Shown: piece by piece, positions 33,301 through 41,237 of the stretch
How the letters are laid out: each line of letters begins with the position of its first letter
Numbering within the stretch: the first letter of the stretch is position 1
Assembly: GCA_041389525.1 (NCBI GenBank)
Contig: JAWKRR010000042.1
Span: 1-64,000, forward strand
Reading direction: 5' to 3'
Length of the DNA: 64,000 nucleotides
Origin: JACKFB01 sp041389525
GTDB lineage: Bacteria; Myxococcota_A; UBA9042; PHBI01; JACKFB01
Program-made: the position numbers and the translations under genes
The notes under the pieces: model-generated
What the model saw: only the letters and a program-made list of their open reading frames with translations
What the model was told of the DNA's origin: nothing
The model's database searches: none

Positions 33301-35469
33301 ATGCGGTCGCTCCTGACCTTAGCCCTGGTTTTGTGCATCGCAGTGCTGGGCGGGCTCGGCTTGGCGGCCTGCGAGTCCGGCAACAGCAACGACGGGTGCG
33401 GCGGCTGCCCCGACGGACAGATTTGCGTTGCCGCATTGCAGAAATGCGTCGCCCAGTGCGCGCCGCAATGCCAAGGGCGCGAGTGCGGATCGGACGGCTG
33501 CGGGGGCGTGTGTGGCACCTGCGATGCCGGGGAGAGCTGCACCAGCGCGGGCACCTGCTCGACCGGGTGCACGCCCGATTGCGCGTCGCGGGGTTGTGGG
33601 AGCGACGGCTGCGGCGGCGTCTGCGGCACCTGCTCGGCCGGCGAGAGCTGCACGAGCGCTGGGATCTGCGAGGGCGGCTGCACCGGCGACTGCACCGGCA
33701 AGGTCTGCGGAGACGACGGCTGCGGCGTGAGCTGCGGGACCTGCGAGGCCGGCGAGACCTGCGCGGCGGACGGCTCCGCTTGCGAGGGCGGCTGCGTCGC
33801 CGACTGCGCCGGCAAGGTCTGCGGGGACGACGGGTGCGGCGGGACCTGCGGCACCTGCGGCGCTGGCGAGGCGTGCTCGGCGGACGGATCGGCCTGTGAG
33901 GGCTGCACGGCCGACTGCACCGGCAAGGTGTGCGGCGACGACGGATGCGACGGCACCTGCGGCAGCTGCGGCGAGGGTGAGACCTGCGCGGCGGACGGCG
34001 CGAGCTGCGTGTCCGACTGTGTGCCCGACTGCGACGGCAAGATCTGCGGGGACGACGGCTGCGACGGCGTCTGCGGGACCTGCGGCGCGGGCGAGACCTG
34101 CTCGGTCGACGGATCGGCCTGCGAGGGCTGCGTGCCCGACTGCGACGGCAAGATCTGCGGCGGCGACGGGTGCGGCGGCGTCTGCGGGACCTGCATCGCT
34201 GGCCAGATCTGCTCAGAGGACGGGGCGACGTGCGGGGGATGCGTGTCCGACTGCGAGGGCAAGGTCTGCGGCGACGACGGCTGCGGCAACCTGTGCGGCG
34301 TGTGCCAGTCCGACCAGACCTGCGCGTCGGACGGGTCGGCCTGTGAGGGATGCAAGGCGGACTGCGCTGGCAAGGTGTGCGGGGACGACGGCTGCGGCGG
34401 GACCTGCGGGACCTGCGAGGCTGGCGACACCTGCGCGGCCGACGGCTCGGCCTGCGAGGGCTGCGAGGCCGACTGTGAGGGCAAGGTGTGCGGGGACGAC
34501 GGCTGCGGCGGGACCTGCGGGATCTGCGACGCGGGCGACACCTGCGCGGCCGACGGCGCGGCCTGCGTGCCTGACTGCGTCCCCGACTGCACCGGCAAGG
34601 TCTGCGGCGACGACGGCTGCGGCGGCAGCTGCGGGGCCTGCGACGCGGGGACGGTCTGCGCGGCCGACGGCTCGGCCTGCGAGGGCTGCACGGCCGACTG
34701 CACCGGCAAGGTCTGCGGCGATGACGGCTGCGGCGGCGTGTGCGGGACCTGCGAGGCAGGCGACGCCTGCGCGGCTGACGGCTCGGCGTGCGAAGGCTGC
34801 GCTCCGGACTGCGCTGGCAAGGTGTGCGGCGGCGACGGCTGCGGCGGCGTGTGCGGGACCTGCGTGGCCGGCCAAGTGTGCGCGGTCGACGGCGCGGCGT
34901 GCGAGGTCGTGTGCACCGCCAACTGCGTCGACAAGGATTGCGGCAGCGACGGGTGCGGTGGCGAGTGCGGGACCTGTGATGAGGGCTCGCTCTGCGACGA
35001 CGCCGGGGTGTGCTACCTGCCGAACGCGAGCTGCGCCGAGCCCGACGCCTGCGGCACCTTCTTCTCGGAAGACGGCGTGACCTGCAACTGCGACGAGTTC
35101 TGCTTCACCTTCGGCGACTGCTGCGACGACATCTGCGACGCCTGCTCGGCGACCTACCCCGACGAGTGCGGCGTGTGCGTCCCCGACTGCAACGGCAAAG
35201 AGTGCGGCGACGACGGCTGCGGCGGCGAGTGCGGGGCCTGCGAGGGCGGCGACACCTGCACAGCGGCGGGGAGCTGCGTCACGGCGGGGAGCTGCTGCAC
35301 CACCTCGGACTGCTGCGAGCCCCACAACAGCGCGGGCTGCAGCGATCCGGTGGTGTCCACCTGCGTCGCTGACCTCGACTCCTTCTGCGGCGGCAGCTCC
35401 GACGGCGTCTGGGACGGCACCTGCATCGGGATTCTGGAGCAGTTCTGCGCGACGGAGTGCGGACTCTAA
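33301..35469 (+). CDS. Lipoprotein with 15 Cys-rich repeats and a somatomedin-B-like module
   Basis: A 722-residue surface-type lipoprotein with lipobox LGLAAC near residue 24. From residue 53 there are 15 repeats of about 37-39 residues. The consensus is C-x3-C-x-GKVCGDDGCGG-x-CGTC-x-AG-x2-C-x4-DGSACEG, with six to seven Cys each. Fourteen are consecutive. A ~45-residue module rich in paired Cys (CNCDEFCFTFGDCCDDIC, like a somatomedin B domain) then interrupts, and repeat 15 follows. A C-terminal domain (about 660-722) has CCTTSDCCEPHNSAGC and WDGTC motifs also seen in myxobacterial secreted proteins. It probably forms a rigid disulfide-bonded stalk for adhesion or predation; this is inference. 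Starts at the ATG after a weak purine-rich site. Confidence 0.9.
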   Translation: MRSLLTLALVLCIAVLGGLGLAACESGNSNDGCGGCPDGQICVAALQKCVAQCAPQCQGRECGSDGCGGVCGTCDAGESCTSAGTCSTGCTPDCASRGCGSDGCGGVCGTCSAGESCTSAGICEGGCTGDCTGKVCGDDGCGVSCGTCEAGETCAADGSACEGGCVADCAGKVCGDDGCGGTCGTCGAGEACSADGSACEGCTADCTGKVCGDDGCDGTCGSCGEGETCAADGASCVSDCVPDCDGKICGDDGCDGVCGTCGAGETCSVDGSACEGCVPDCDGKICGGDGCGGVCGTCIAGQICSEDGATCGGCVSDCEGKVCGDDGCGNLCGVCQSDQTCASDGSACEGCKADCAGKVCGDDGCGGTCGTCEAGDTCAADGSACEGCEADCEGKVCGDDGCGGTCGICDAGDTCAADGAACVPDCVPDCTGKVCGDDGCGGSCGACDAGTVCAADGSACEGCTADCTGKVCGDDGCGGVCGTCEAGDACAADGSACEGCAPDCAGKVCGGDGCGGVCGTCVAGQVCAVDGAACEVVCTANCVDKDCGSDGCGGECGTCDEGSLCDDAGVCYLPNASCAEPDACGTFFSEDGVTCNCDEFCFTFGDCCDDICDACSATYPDECGVCVPDCNGKECGDDGCGGECGACEGGDTCTAAGSCVTAGSCCTTSDCCEPHNSAGCSDPVVSTCVADLDSFCGGSSDGVWDGTCIGILEQFCATECGL
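33457..35286 (+). repeat. In-frame tandem DNA repeat coding for the Cys-rich units
   Basis: Fifteen units of about 111-117 bp. Units 3-13 are close enough at DNA level (for example GGCAAGGTCTGCGG-type cores) to suggest recent expansion; units 1, 2, 14 and 15 are more diverged. Units 14 and 15 are separated by the somatomedin-B-like module (about 35032-35169). Confidence 0.85.
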
Positions 35470-35479
35470 GAGCACCGCG

Positions 35480-35511
35480 CTGGGCGGTGTGTGATTTGCC
35501 ACACCGCCCAG
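35480..35511. terminator. Perfect 12-bp hairpin between convergent genes
   Basis: CTGGGCGGTGTG (35480-35491) and CACACCGCCCAG (35500-35511) form a perfect stem with an 8-base loop, 10 bases after the Cys-rich gene and 25 bases beyond the end of the TauE/SafE-like gene. No U-tract. It includes one copy of the 18-bp element described at 43867. Confidence 0.65.
35488..35505 (+). repeat. 18-bp element, copy at the 3' end of the cbb3 cluster
   Basis: TGTGTGATTTGCCACACC. It matches 17 of 18 bases with 43867-43884 at the other end of the cbb3 oxidase cluster. Contains TGTG-N8-CACA, the spacing of CRP/FNR-family operators, but here it lies between convergent gene ends. Confidence 0.6.
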
Positions 35512-35536
35512 GGTGGCCGCCCTCCCCCGGCGCGTG

Positions 35537-36292
35537 TCACCAGAGCATCACCACGAAGGTCTTCTCGGCGAGCCGCACCGGCAGGTGCATGTGCTCGACG
35601 ACCTCGAGGCCAGCCAGCCCGACCATGGCGAGCCACACCGCCGAGATGCCCATCAAGACGCGGGGCATCATCCGCGAGAGGCGGCCTGAAAGCGTCAGGA
35701 CGCGGGGCAAGAGCGTGACGCCCAGCAGCATCGGGGTGGTCATGGCGACCAGGGTCAGCATGAGCAACGCCCCGTGGACGGGCGAGCCGGTCGTCGCCCC
35801 GAGGCCCAGCACCCACATGGGGATCATGCAGGGCAGCAGCCCCATGAGCAGCCCGAGGGCGAGGTGGTCGACGGGGCGGCCGCCGCTCATGTGAGGGAGG
35901 ATGGCTGAGGTGACGCGGTCGGCCATGCGCTGCCAGATCGGGACGGCGCGGCGCTCCAGGCGCAACGCTGGCGGGCGGCGACGGACGAAGAGGGAGGCCA
36001 AGACGGCCGCGGCCATCAGCAGCGCCAGCACCGCACCGGCGCGGTGAAACCCAGCGCCCAGGCCGCTGCCGACCAGCCCCGCGCCCGCGCCCAGCGTCAT
36101 CAAGGTCAGGGCGCGGCCCGCCTGGTAGGTCAGCACCGAGAGCGCGCCCCGCCCGGCGCTGCGGCCGCGGGACACACCCGCGACGTCGAAGCCCACGACC
36201 AAGGGACCGCACATCCCGGCGCAGTGAAAGCTCACCCAGACGAGGCCCAGGCTGGTCAGCTGAGTCCAGGCCGCGGCGGTGGCCTCGGTCAC
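35537..36292 (-). CDS. TauE/SafE-like membrane protein of the cbb3 cluster
   Basis: A 251-residue membrane protein with about six to seven TM helices. An N-terminal HCAGMCGP motif marks the sulfite-exporter TauE/SafE-like (DsbD-related) proteins found in cbb3 oxidase operons. There they are thought to help copper or redox handling for oxidase assembly. A second block, LLMGLLPCMIPMWVLG, holds the partner Pro-Cys. The GTG start overlaps the stop of the preceding small gene (GTGA). Last gene of the cbb3 cluster. Exact role not established. Confidence 0.8.
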   Translation of the reverse strand: MTEATAAAWTQLTSLGLVWVSFHCAGMCGPLVVGFDVAGVSRGRSAGRGALSVLTYQAGRALTLMTLGAGAGLVGSGLGAGFHRAGAVLALLMAAAVLASLFVRRRPPALRLERRAVPIWQRMADRVTSAILPHMSGGRPVDHLALGLLMGLLPCMIPMWVLGLGATTGSPVHGALLMLTLVAMTTPMLLGVTLLPRVLTLSGRLSRMMPRVLMGISAVWLAMVGLAGLEVVEHMHLPVRLAEKTFVVMLW

Positions 36293-36507
36293 GGCGAGGC
36301 GGCGCTCGGCGGTGCCGACGGCGCGGACGACGCAGGCGGCGGCAGCAGCGCGACGGGGTGCGTGATGGCGACGACGTAGAAGACCACGTTGAACGCGATG
36401 AGCACCGCGAAGAAGCTCGCGATGGCCACCGCCGTCCGGTTGATGCCGGTCGGGGGCGCGGCGGAGTCCGTCGCGGGGGAGTGTGTCGCTGAGGTGGCTT
36501 CGCTCAC
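36289..36507 (-). CDS. Small single-TM protein in the position of CcoH/FixH
   Basis: A 72-residue protein with a Thr/Ala/Pro-rich N-terminus, one TM helix (about residues 27-50, AIASFFAVLIAFNVVFYVVA) and a Pro/Ser/Ala tail. It lies between ccoG and the TauE/SafE-like gene, where ccoH (fixH) is usually found, and the helix with Phe-Asn resembles the FixH anchor. The periplasmic beta domain of normal FixH (about 100 residues) is absent. It could be a minimal CcoH acting only through its TM helix, or an unrelated accessory peptide. GTG start overlaps the ccoG stop. Confidence 0.65.
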   Translation of the reverse strand: MSEATSATHSPATDSAAPPTGINRTAVAIASFFAVLIAFNVVFYVVAITHPVALLPPPASSAPSAPPSAASP

Positions 36508-37910
36508 GGTGTGCCTCCGGGCTTCGGCGCTCGCGGGCCGAGGATCTCGACGTGGAGCCGCTGCTCCGTGGCGCTCTCGGAATCAGAGATGATCAGCTCG
36601 ACCGACGCGCCGACCCCGAGCTCGCCCGCCGGAATCTCCAGCACCACAGGGAATCGGTGGTTCTTGAAGGGGTCCAGCACCATCTCGGCCTGGGGGATGA
36701 TCACGCGAGGATCGCCCGAGATCGCGGGCGCCAGCACGAAGCGCGCGGGTGCTGGGTTCTTGTTGACCACGTTGACCAGGATCCGGTTCTGCACCTGGCC
36801 CTCGTGCACGAGGTAGGGCACGCCCTGCACGCGGGTGACGTTGGCCTCGAAGGGCTTGTGGGTTTGAAACATCACGGTGGCGACGGCGAGACCCAGCAAG
36901 CCCGCGAGCACGTAGGCGAAGACCCGCGGCCGCCAGAAACGACGCGGCTCGCCCGACAGTCCGGCCTGAGAGTCGTAGCGGATGAGGCCCTTGGGCCGCC
37001 CCACCTTCACCATGATCTCGTCGCAGGCGTCGATGCAGTAGGCGCAGCCGATGCACTCAAGCTGCAGCCCGTGCCGGATGTCGATGCCGGTCGGGCACAC
37101 GGCCACGCAGCGGTTGCACGCCACGCAGTCGCCCGCGCCGGGGTCGGTGACCTTCCCGCGCGGCTCGCCGCGCCGCACGTCGTAGCCGATGATCAGCGTG
37201 TGGTTGTCCTGCAGCGCCGACTGAAGGCGTCCGTAGGGGCAGATGACGATGCAGAGCTGCTCTCGGAACCACCAGAAGTTGAAGTAGAGGATCCCGCTCA
37301 TCACGACGGTCCAGATGAAGGCTGCCGGATACTCGGCGGGGCCGTCGGTCCACAGGCGCGCGACGCCGTCGGCGGACACGAAGTAGGCGATGAAGACCAT
37401 GGCGATGGCGACCGAGAGCACGATGTAGATCGCGTGCTTGAGGCCCTTGCGCCACAGCTTGTCGAAGTTCATCGGGGCGGCGGCGAGCCGCGCGCGGCGG
37501 GGCGCGGGACCCTCGATGAGGCGCTCGATGCGTCGGTAGACGCCGTCGAGGAAGACCGTCTGGGGGCAGGCCCAGCCACACCAGATGCGCCCGAAGAGCG
37601 CGCTCATGACGATCAGCCCGAAGCCGATCCCCGTGAGGATGAAGAAGACGAGGTAGAAGTCTTGGGCGTTGAAGCTCTGCCCGAAGAGCCAGGCTTGGCG
37701 GGCTGGGATGTCCAGCAGCACGGCCGGCTGCCCCCCCACCGTCAGGAAGGGGAGCCCCACGTACAGGATGATGAGCACGGCGTACACCCAGGGCTTCGCG
37801 CGGGAGTAGACCCCCTTCGCGTCGGCGGGCAGGACGTAGCGGCGGTGGCCCCCATCGTCCAGCATCGACAGCGAGTCGAGATTGGGTGCGTCGTGCTGCT
37901 TGGCAGCCAT
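36504..37910 (-). CDS. ccoG: cbb3 oxidase accessory ferredoxin-like protein CcoG
   Basis: A 468-residue membrane iron-sulfur protein of the CcoG/RdxA/FixG family, proposed to reduce Cu(II) for cbb3 oxidase assembly. Several TM helices are in the N-terminal half, including the WCGWACPQTVFLDGVYRRIE block. Two 4Fe-4S motifs follow: CVACNRCVAVCPTG and CIGCAYCIDACDE. The C-terminal ~120 residues are the Ig-like periplasmic domain. Full length. Its 3' end overlaps the next gene; ccoP lies 46 bases upstream. Confidence 0.93.
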   Translation of the reverse strand: MAAKQHDAPNLDSLSMLDDGGHRRYVLPADAKGVYSRAKPWVYAVLIILYVGLPFLTVGGQPAVLLDIPARQAWLFGQSFNAQDFYLVFFILTGIGFGLIVMSALFGRIWCGWACPQTVFLDGVYRRIERLIEGPAPRRARLAAAPMNFDKLWRKGLKHAIYIVLSVAIAMVFIAYFVSADGVARLWTDGPAEYPAAFIWTVVMSGILYFNFWWFREQLCIVICPYGRLQSALQDNHTLIIGYDVRRGEPRGKVTDPGAGDCVACNRCVAVCPTGIDIRHGLQLECIGCAYCIDACDEIMVKVGRPKGLIRYDSQAGLSGEPRRFWRPRVFAYVLAGLLGLAVATVMFQTHKPFEANVTRVQGVPYLVHEGQVQNRILVNVVNKNPAPARFVLAPAISGDPRVIIPQAEMVLDPFKNHRFPVVLEIPAGELGVGASVELIISDSESATEQRLHVEILGPRAPKPGGTP

Positions 37911-37956
37911 GGTGTTGCTTCCTAGGTCAGCGCGAGCCAGCCGGATACAGGCAAAA

Positions 37957-38529
37957 TCAGGGGGTGGGTGCTTTTCCGTCCGCGTCGACGCCCTCGGGCG
38001 CTTTCCCGGCGACCTCGGTGTTCGCGAGGGTCAGCACGTACGCCGTGACCTCGCGCACCTTCGTGTCGCCCAGGGTGGGCCGCCACGCGACCATGCCCTT
38101 CTCCAGCACGCCCTGCGAGACGGTCTTGTAGATGCTGACCGGGTCGCCGCCGTGGATCCACCACTTGTCGGTGAGGTTCGGGCCGATCTTGCCCTCGGCG
38201 CGGTCCCCGTGGCAGGCGACGCAGTAGGTCGTGAAGATCTCCGAGCCGCGGGCCACCACGGCCGAGTCCTCGACCAGCGCGCTCAGCTCCTCCGGCGTGA
38301 CCTGCGAGGCCAGCATCTTCTCCTCCCACGCCGCCTTCTCGATGGCGAACTCCGAGGCGTGAGACGGCAAGATCCCCGCGCTCTGGTAGAGGAACCAGTA
38401 CACCATCGCGAAGACGATGCTCCCCCAGAAGGTCAGCAGCCACCAGTTCGGTAGCTGGTTGTCGAACTCGCGGATGCCGTCATAGACGTGGTCAGTCTCG
38501 ACGGGCGCGTCCTTGGTCATCTCAGACAT
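37957..38529 (-). CDS. ccoP: cbb3 oxidase subunit III, single-haem type
   Basis: A 190-residue membrane-anchored cytochrome c. The N-terminal YDGIREFDNQLPNWWLLTFW block and one TM helix are typical of CcoP. Only one haem-binding site is present (CVACH, near residue 102), with the likely Met ligand in the GMVAWRP segment. Most CcoP proteins are about 300 residues with two haems, so this is the short one-haem form. The ATG at 38529 is chosen for the GGAGG upstream; it overlaps the 3' end of ccoQ by 8 bases. Confidence 0.87.
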   Translation of the reverse strand: MSEMTKDAPVETDHVYDGIREFDNQLPNWWLLTFWGSIVFAMVYWFLYQSAGILPSHASEFAIEKAAWEEKMLASQVTPEELSALVEDSAVVARGSEIFTTYCVACHGDRAEGKIGPNLTDKWWIHGGDPVSIYKTVSQGVLEKGMVAWRPTLGDTKVREVTAYVLTLANTEVAGKAPEGVDADGKAPTP

Positions 38530-38719
38530 CGTCGTGCCCTCCAAAGGCGTCGCTTGCATCGTCTGCGAGGGGCAGCGCGGCCATCCTCGCGTGTTCCGGG
38601 TCACGCTGGCCCGCCAGCCACGACCGCACGACGACCGTCGTGAAGATGGCGGCGAAGACCAGCATCGCGAAGATGGGCAGGCTCAGAAGCTCGGTGTGCG
38701 AGAGGGTTTGGCTCAGCAT
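38522..38719 (-). CDS. ccoQ: CcoQ-like small subunit of cbb3 oxidase
   Basis: A 65-residue protein with one TM helix (residues about 13-32), then a charged tail. Its position between ccoNO and ccoP identifies it as CcoQ, which stabilises the complex. The sequence alone is too short to prove this. Starts at an ATG 17 bases after the ccoNO stop and overlaps ccoP. Confidence 0.72.
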   Translation of the reverse strand: MLSQTLSHTELLSLPIFAMLVFAAIFTTVVVRSWLAGQRDPEHARMAALPLADDASDAFGGHDDV

Positions 38720-38736
38720 GGGGGTGCTCCTTGCCG

Positions 38737-41046
38737 TCAGGGTGTGGCGGGGGTGAGGCCGCTGACCGCGGCGCTGGTGGTGACCGGCGGCCCTGTGTTT
38801 TTCCCGAGGGATTGCAGGTACGCGATGATCGCGACCATCTCGGAGTCCCAGGCGACCGTGACGCCCTGAGTGGCGAGGTCGGCGGCCAGGGCGCGCCCGT
38901 CGGCCTCGACGCGGCGTGAGGCCTCGGCGATGTCCTCGTTGGTGTACGGGACGCCGAGGGTCTTCATCGCCCGCAGCTTCAGCGCCGTGTCATCGACGTC
39001 GATGCGGCGATCCGCCATCCAGTCGTAGGGCGGCATCAGCGAGCCGGGCGAGGTCGAGCGCGGGTCGACCATGTGCTGGTAGTGCCACAGGTTCGGGTAC
39101 TTCCCGCCCACACGGGCGAGGTCCGGCCCCGTGCGTTTGGACCCCCACTGGAAGGGGCGATCGTAGATGCCCTCGGCCGCCGTGCTGGGGTCGCCGTAGC
39201 GCATCACCTCGCTCACGAAGGGCCGAATCATCTGGCTGTGGCAGGTGTAGCAGCCCTCATTCACGTAGGCGTCGCGGCCCTGAAGCTCGAGCCCCGTGTA
39301 CGGGCGCTGCACCGCACCCACCAGCGGGACGGCCTCGGCGATGGTCAGGGTCGGGACGATCTCGACGATGCCGCCGACCAGCACCGAGAGCACGACCAGC
39401 ACCGTGAAGATCAACGCCCGCCCTTCCAGTGCGCGGTGGAAGTTGTGGCCCTCGTGCTCGCCACCCATCCGCTTGCCGAAGAGCTTCCACGCCGCGAAGA
39501 ACATCGCCACCAGCACCACGGCGGTGGCGATGGCGAAGACCGCGTCGGTGGCCAGGAACACGATGGAGACGACGATGCCGAGGTAGGCCAGCACCATGGG
39601 CTTGCCGAAGACGAGGCTCGCCCACGGGACCTTCGGGCCGGGCTCCTGCTCGACGACCGTCACGGTGACGTCGACGGCCTTGCCGCTCTTCGCGGTCTTG
39701 TAGAGGTTCCACGCCATCAGGCAGAACCCGGTGAAGTAGAAGAGCCCGCCCACGATTCGCATGATGTACATGGGGCGAATCGCGATGACCGTCTCGACGA
39801 AGCTCGGGTAGAGCAGCGCGCCCTCGCTGTCGACGGCGGCCCACATCAGGCCCTGCGAGATGCCGGCCACCCACATGGCGATGGCGTAGAGCAGGATGCC
39901 GAGGGTGCCGAGCCAGAAGTGGAAGTCGGCCGCGCCCTTCGAGTAGAGCTTGGTGCCGAAGAGGCGCGGGACCAGCCAGTAGAACATGCCGGCGGCCATG
40001 AAGCCGTTCCAGCCCAGCGCGCCCGTGTGGACGTGGCCGATGATCCAGTCGGTGGTGCCTGAGGCCGGACACGCTCTGATGGAGAGCAGCGGGCTCCTCG
40101 GTCGCTGCGGCGGAAGGTCACGCTGGCGATGGAGAAACCTGATGACCGGTTTGCGCGCAGTTTGTCCCAATGGCGCCAGCGTCAGCAGGCCGCTGAGTAC
40201 GCCGCCCAGCTGGCGCCCACAGATCACCGAGAAGACCATGCCTACGGACTGCGTCAACGGGAGCGCCGTGTAGCAGGTGGTGCGGGCCAGCCCAGATGTA
40301 GAGGAAGACCAGTACCCAGAAGTGGATGATCGACAGGCGATACGAGTAGACGGGGCGCTCGGCGGCCTTCGGCAGGAAGTAAAAAGATGATGCCGAGATC
40401 GGCAAGGAAGAAGGCGACAGCGTTGCGGCCGTACCACCACTGCACCAGCGCGAACCTGAACGCCGGCGTAGACCGGGTAGCTCTCGAGCCCGCGAGGATG
40501 GGCAGCGCGAGGCTGTTGACGATGTGGAGCACCGCCACCGTGATGATGGTCGCGATGTAGAACCAGCGCGCGACGTAGAGAAGTCAGCGCCGGTTGGGCC
40601 AGGGTCCAGAAGAAGTTCACTGGCGGGCGGCGACCCATACCAGGGCGATGGCGATGTCGATGGCCACTCGAGCTCGGCGTACCCTTTGCCCTGGCTGATC
40701 CCTGCCGGCAGCGTGACGGCCGCGGCGACGATGATCAGCTGCCATCCCCAGAAGCGGAACACCGACGACAGCCAGTCCGAGGCCATGCGCGCCTTGGTCA
40801 GCCGCTGCGTCGAGGTGCAGACGCCCGCGAAGATACGTTGCCGACGAAGGCGAAGATGACCGCGTTCGTGTGCAGCGGGCGCAGGCGCCCGTAGGTCAGC
40901 CACGGGACGTCGAAGTTCGCTTGAAAGAAGGCGAGCTGGGTGGCGACGGTGATGCCGACCAGCATCCCCACGATGCCCCAGATGACCGACGCCCAGACGA
41001 AGCGGCGTACGCTCCGGTCGTCGTAGGTGACACTCACTTCGCGCAT
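38737..41046 (-). pseudogene. ccoNO: cbb3 oxidase fused subunits I and II (ccoNO), subunit I part frame-disrupted
   Basis: One gene for CcoN fused to CcoO, as in other fused cbb3 enzymes. The start (41046) encodes a normal CcoN N-terminus to about 40836, including GRLRPLHTNAVIF with a haem His. From about 40840 to 40075 the homology jumps between frames at least eight times, around 40834, 40660, 40622, 40585, 40490, 40455, 40381 (extra A in an A5 run) and 40273. More changes fall around 40200 and 40100. Recognisable pieces remain: GWQLIIVAAAVTLP, LVQWWYG, YSYRLSIIHFWVLVFLYIWAGPHHLL. From about 40075 the frame is clean through IIGHVHTGALGWNG, the linker helices and the CcoO domain (NEGCYTCHSQMIRP haem site) to the stop. 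Marked pseudogene because no intact frame exists; sequence error is the favoured cause. Confidence 0.8.
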
Positions 41047-41237
41047 GGGTTTTCCTCGGTGGTGCTTGAGTCTTCGAGCGGGTTGTGGGGGGCGGACGAG
41101 ACGTCGTCCTCGAGCGGGAGAAGGGACAAGCGGTCGGCGTGGGAGTGGTCGCGCTGACCCACGCTGTGGATGAAGAGCAGGACGCCCAGCAGCGCGATGA
41201 TGAAGCTGACGAAGAGGGTGAGATGGAGCGCGTTCAC
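41034..41237 (-). CDS. ccoS: CcoS-like cbb3 assembly protein
   Basis: A 67-residue protein with one TM helix (residues about 4-25), followed by SVGQRDHSHADRLSLLPLEDD. This resembles the short CcoS/FixS pattern (TM, then Gly-Gln, acidic residues, and a conserved Asp-Asp). Its place directly after the CcoI ATPase gene (ATGA overlap) supports CcoS, which is needed for metal and haem insertion into cbb3 oxidase. Its 3' end overlaps the ccoNO start by 13 bases. Confidence 0.72.
   Translation of the reverse strand: MNALHLTLFVSFIIALLGVLLFIHSVGQRDHSHADRLSLLPLEDDVSSAPHNPLEDSSTTEENPCAK

Noticed and set aside
32853..34934. A 693-codon open frame antisense to the Cys-rich gene, with Pro/Ser/Gln repeats
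   Set aside because: It mirrors the sense repeats because third-position GC bias removes stops; no start signal or family, and the sense frame has a lipobox and conserved Cys.
33457..35013. Regular repeats of about 111 bp that might suggest a CRISPR or satellite array
   Set aside because: They are in-frame protein repeats with gradual divergence and no unique spacers.
38737..40638. A 633-codon protein starting at 40638 taken as an intact CcoNO
   Set aside because: Its first ~190 residues are out of frame relative to CcoN homology; only the part from about 40075 on is genuine.
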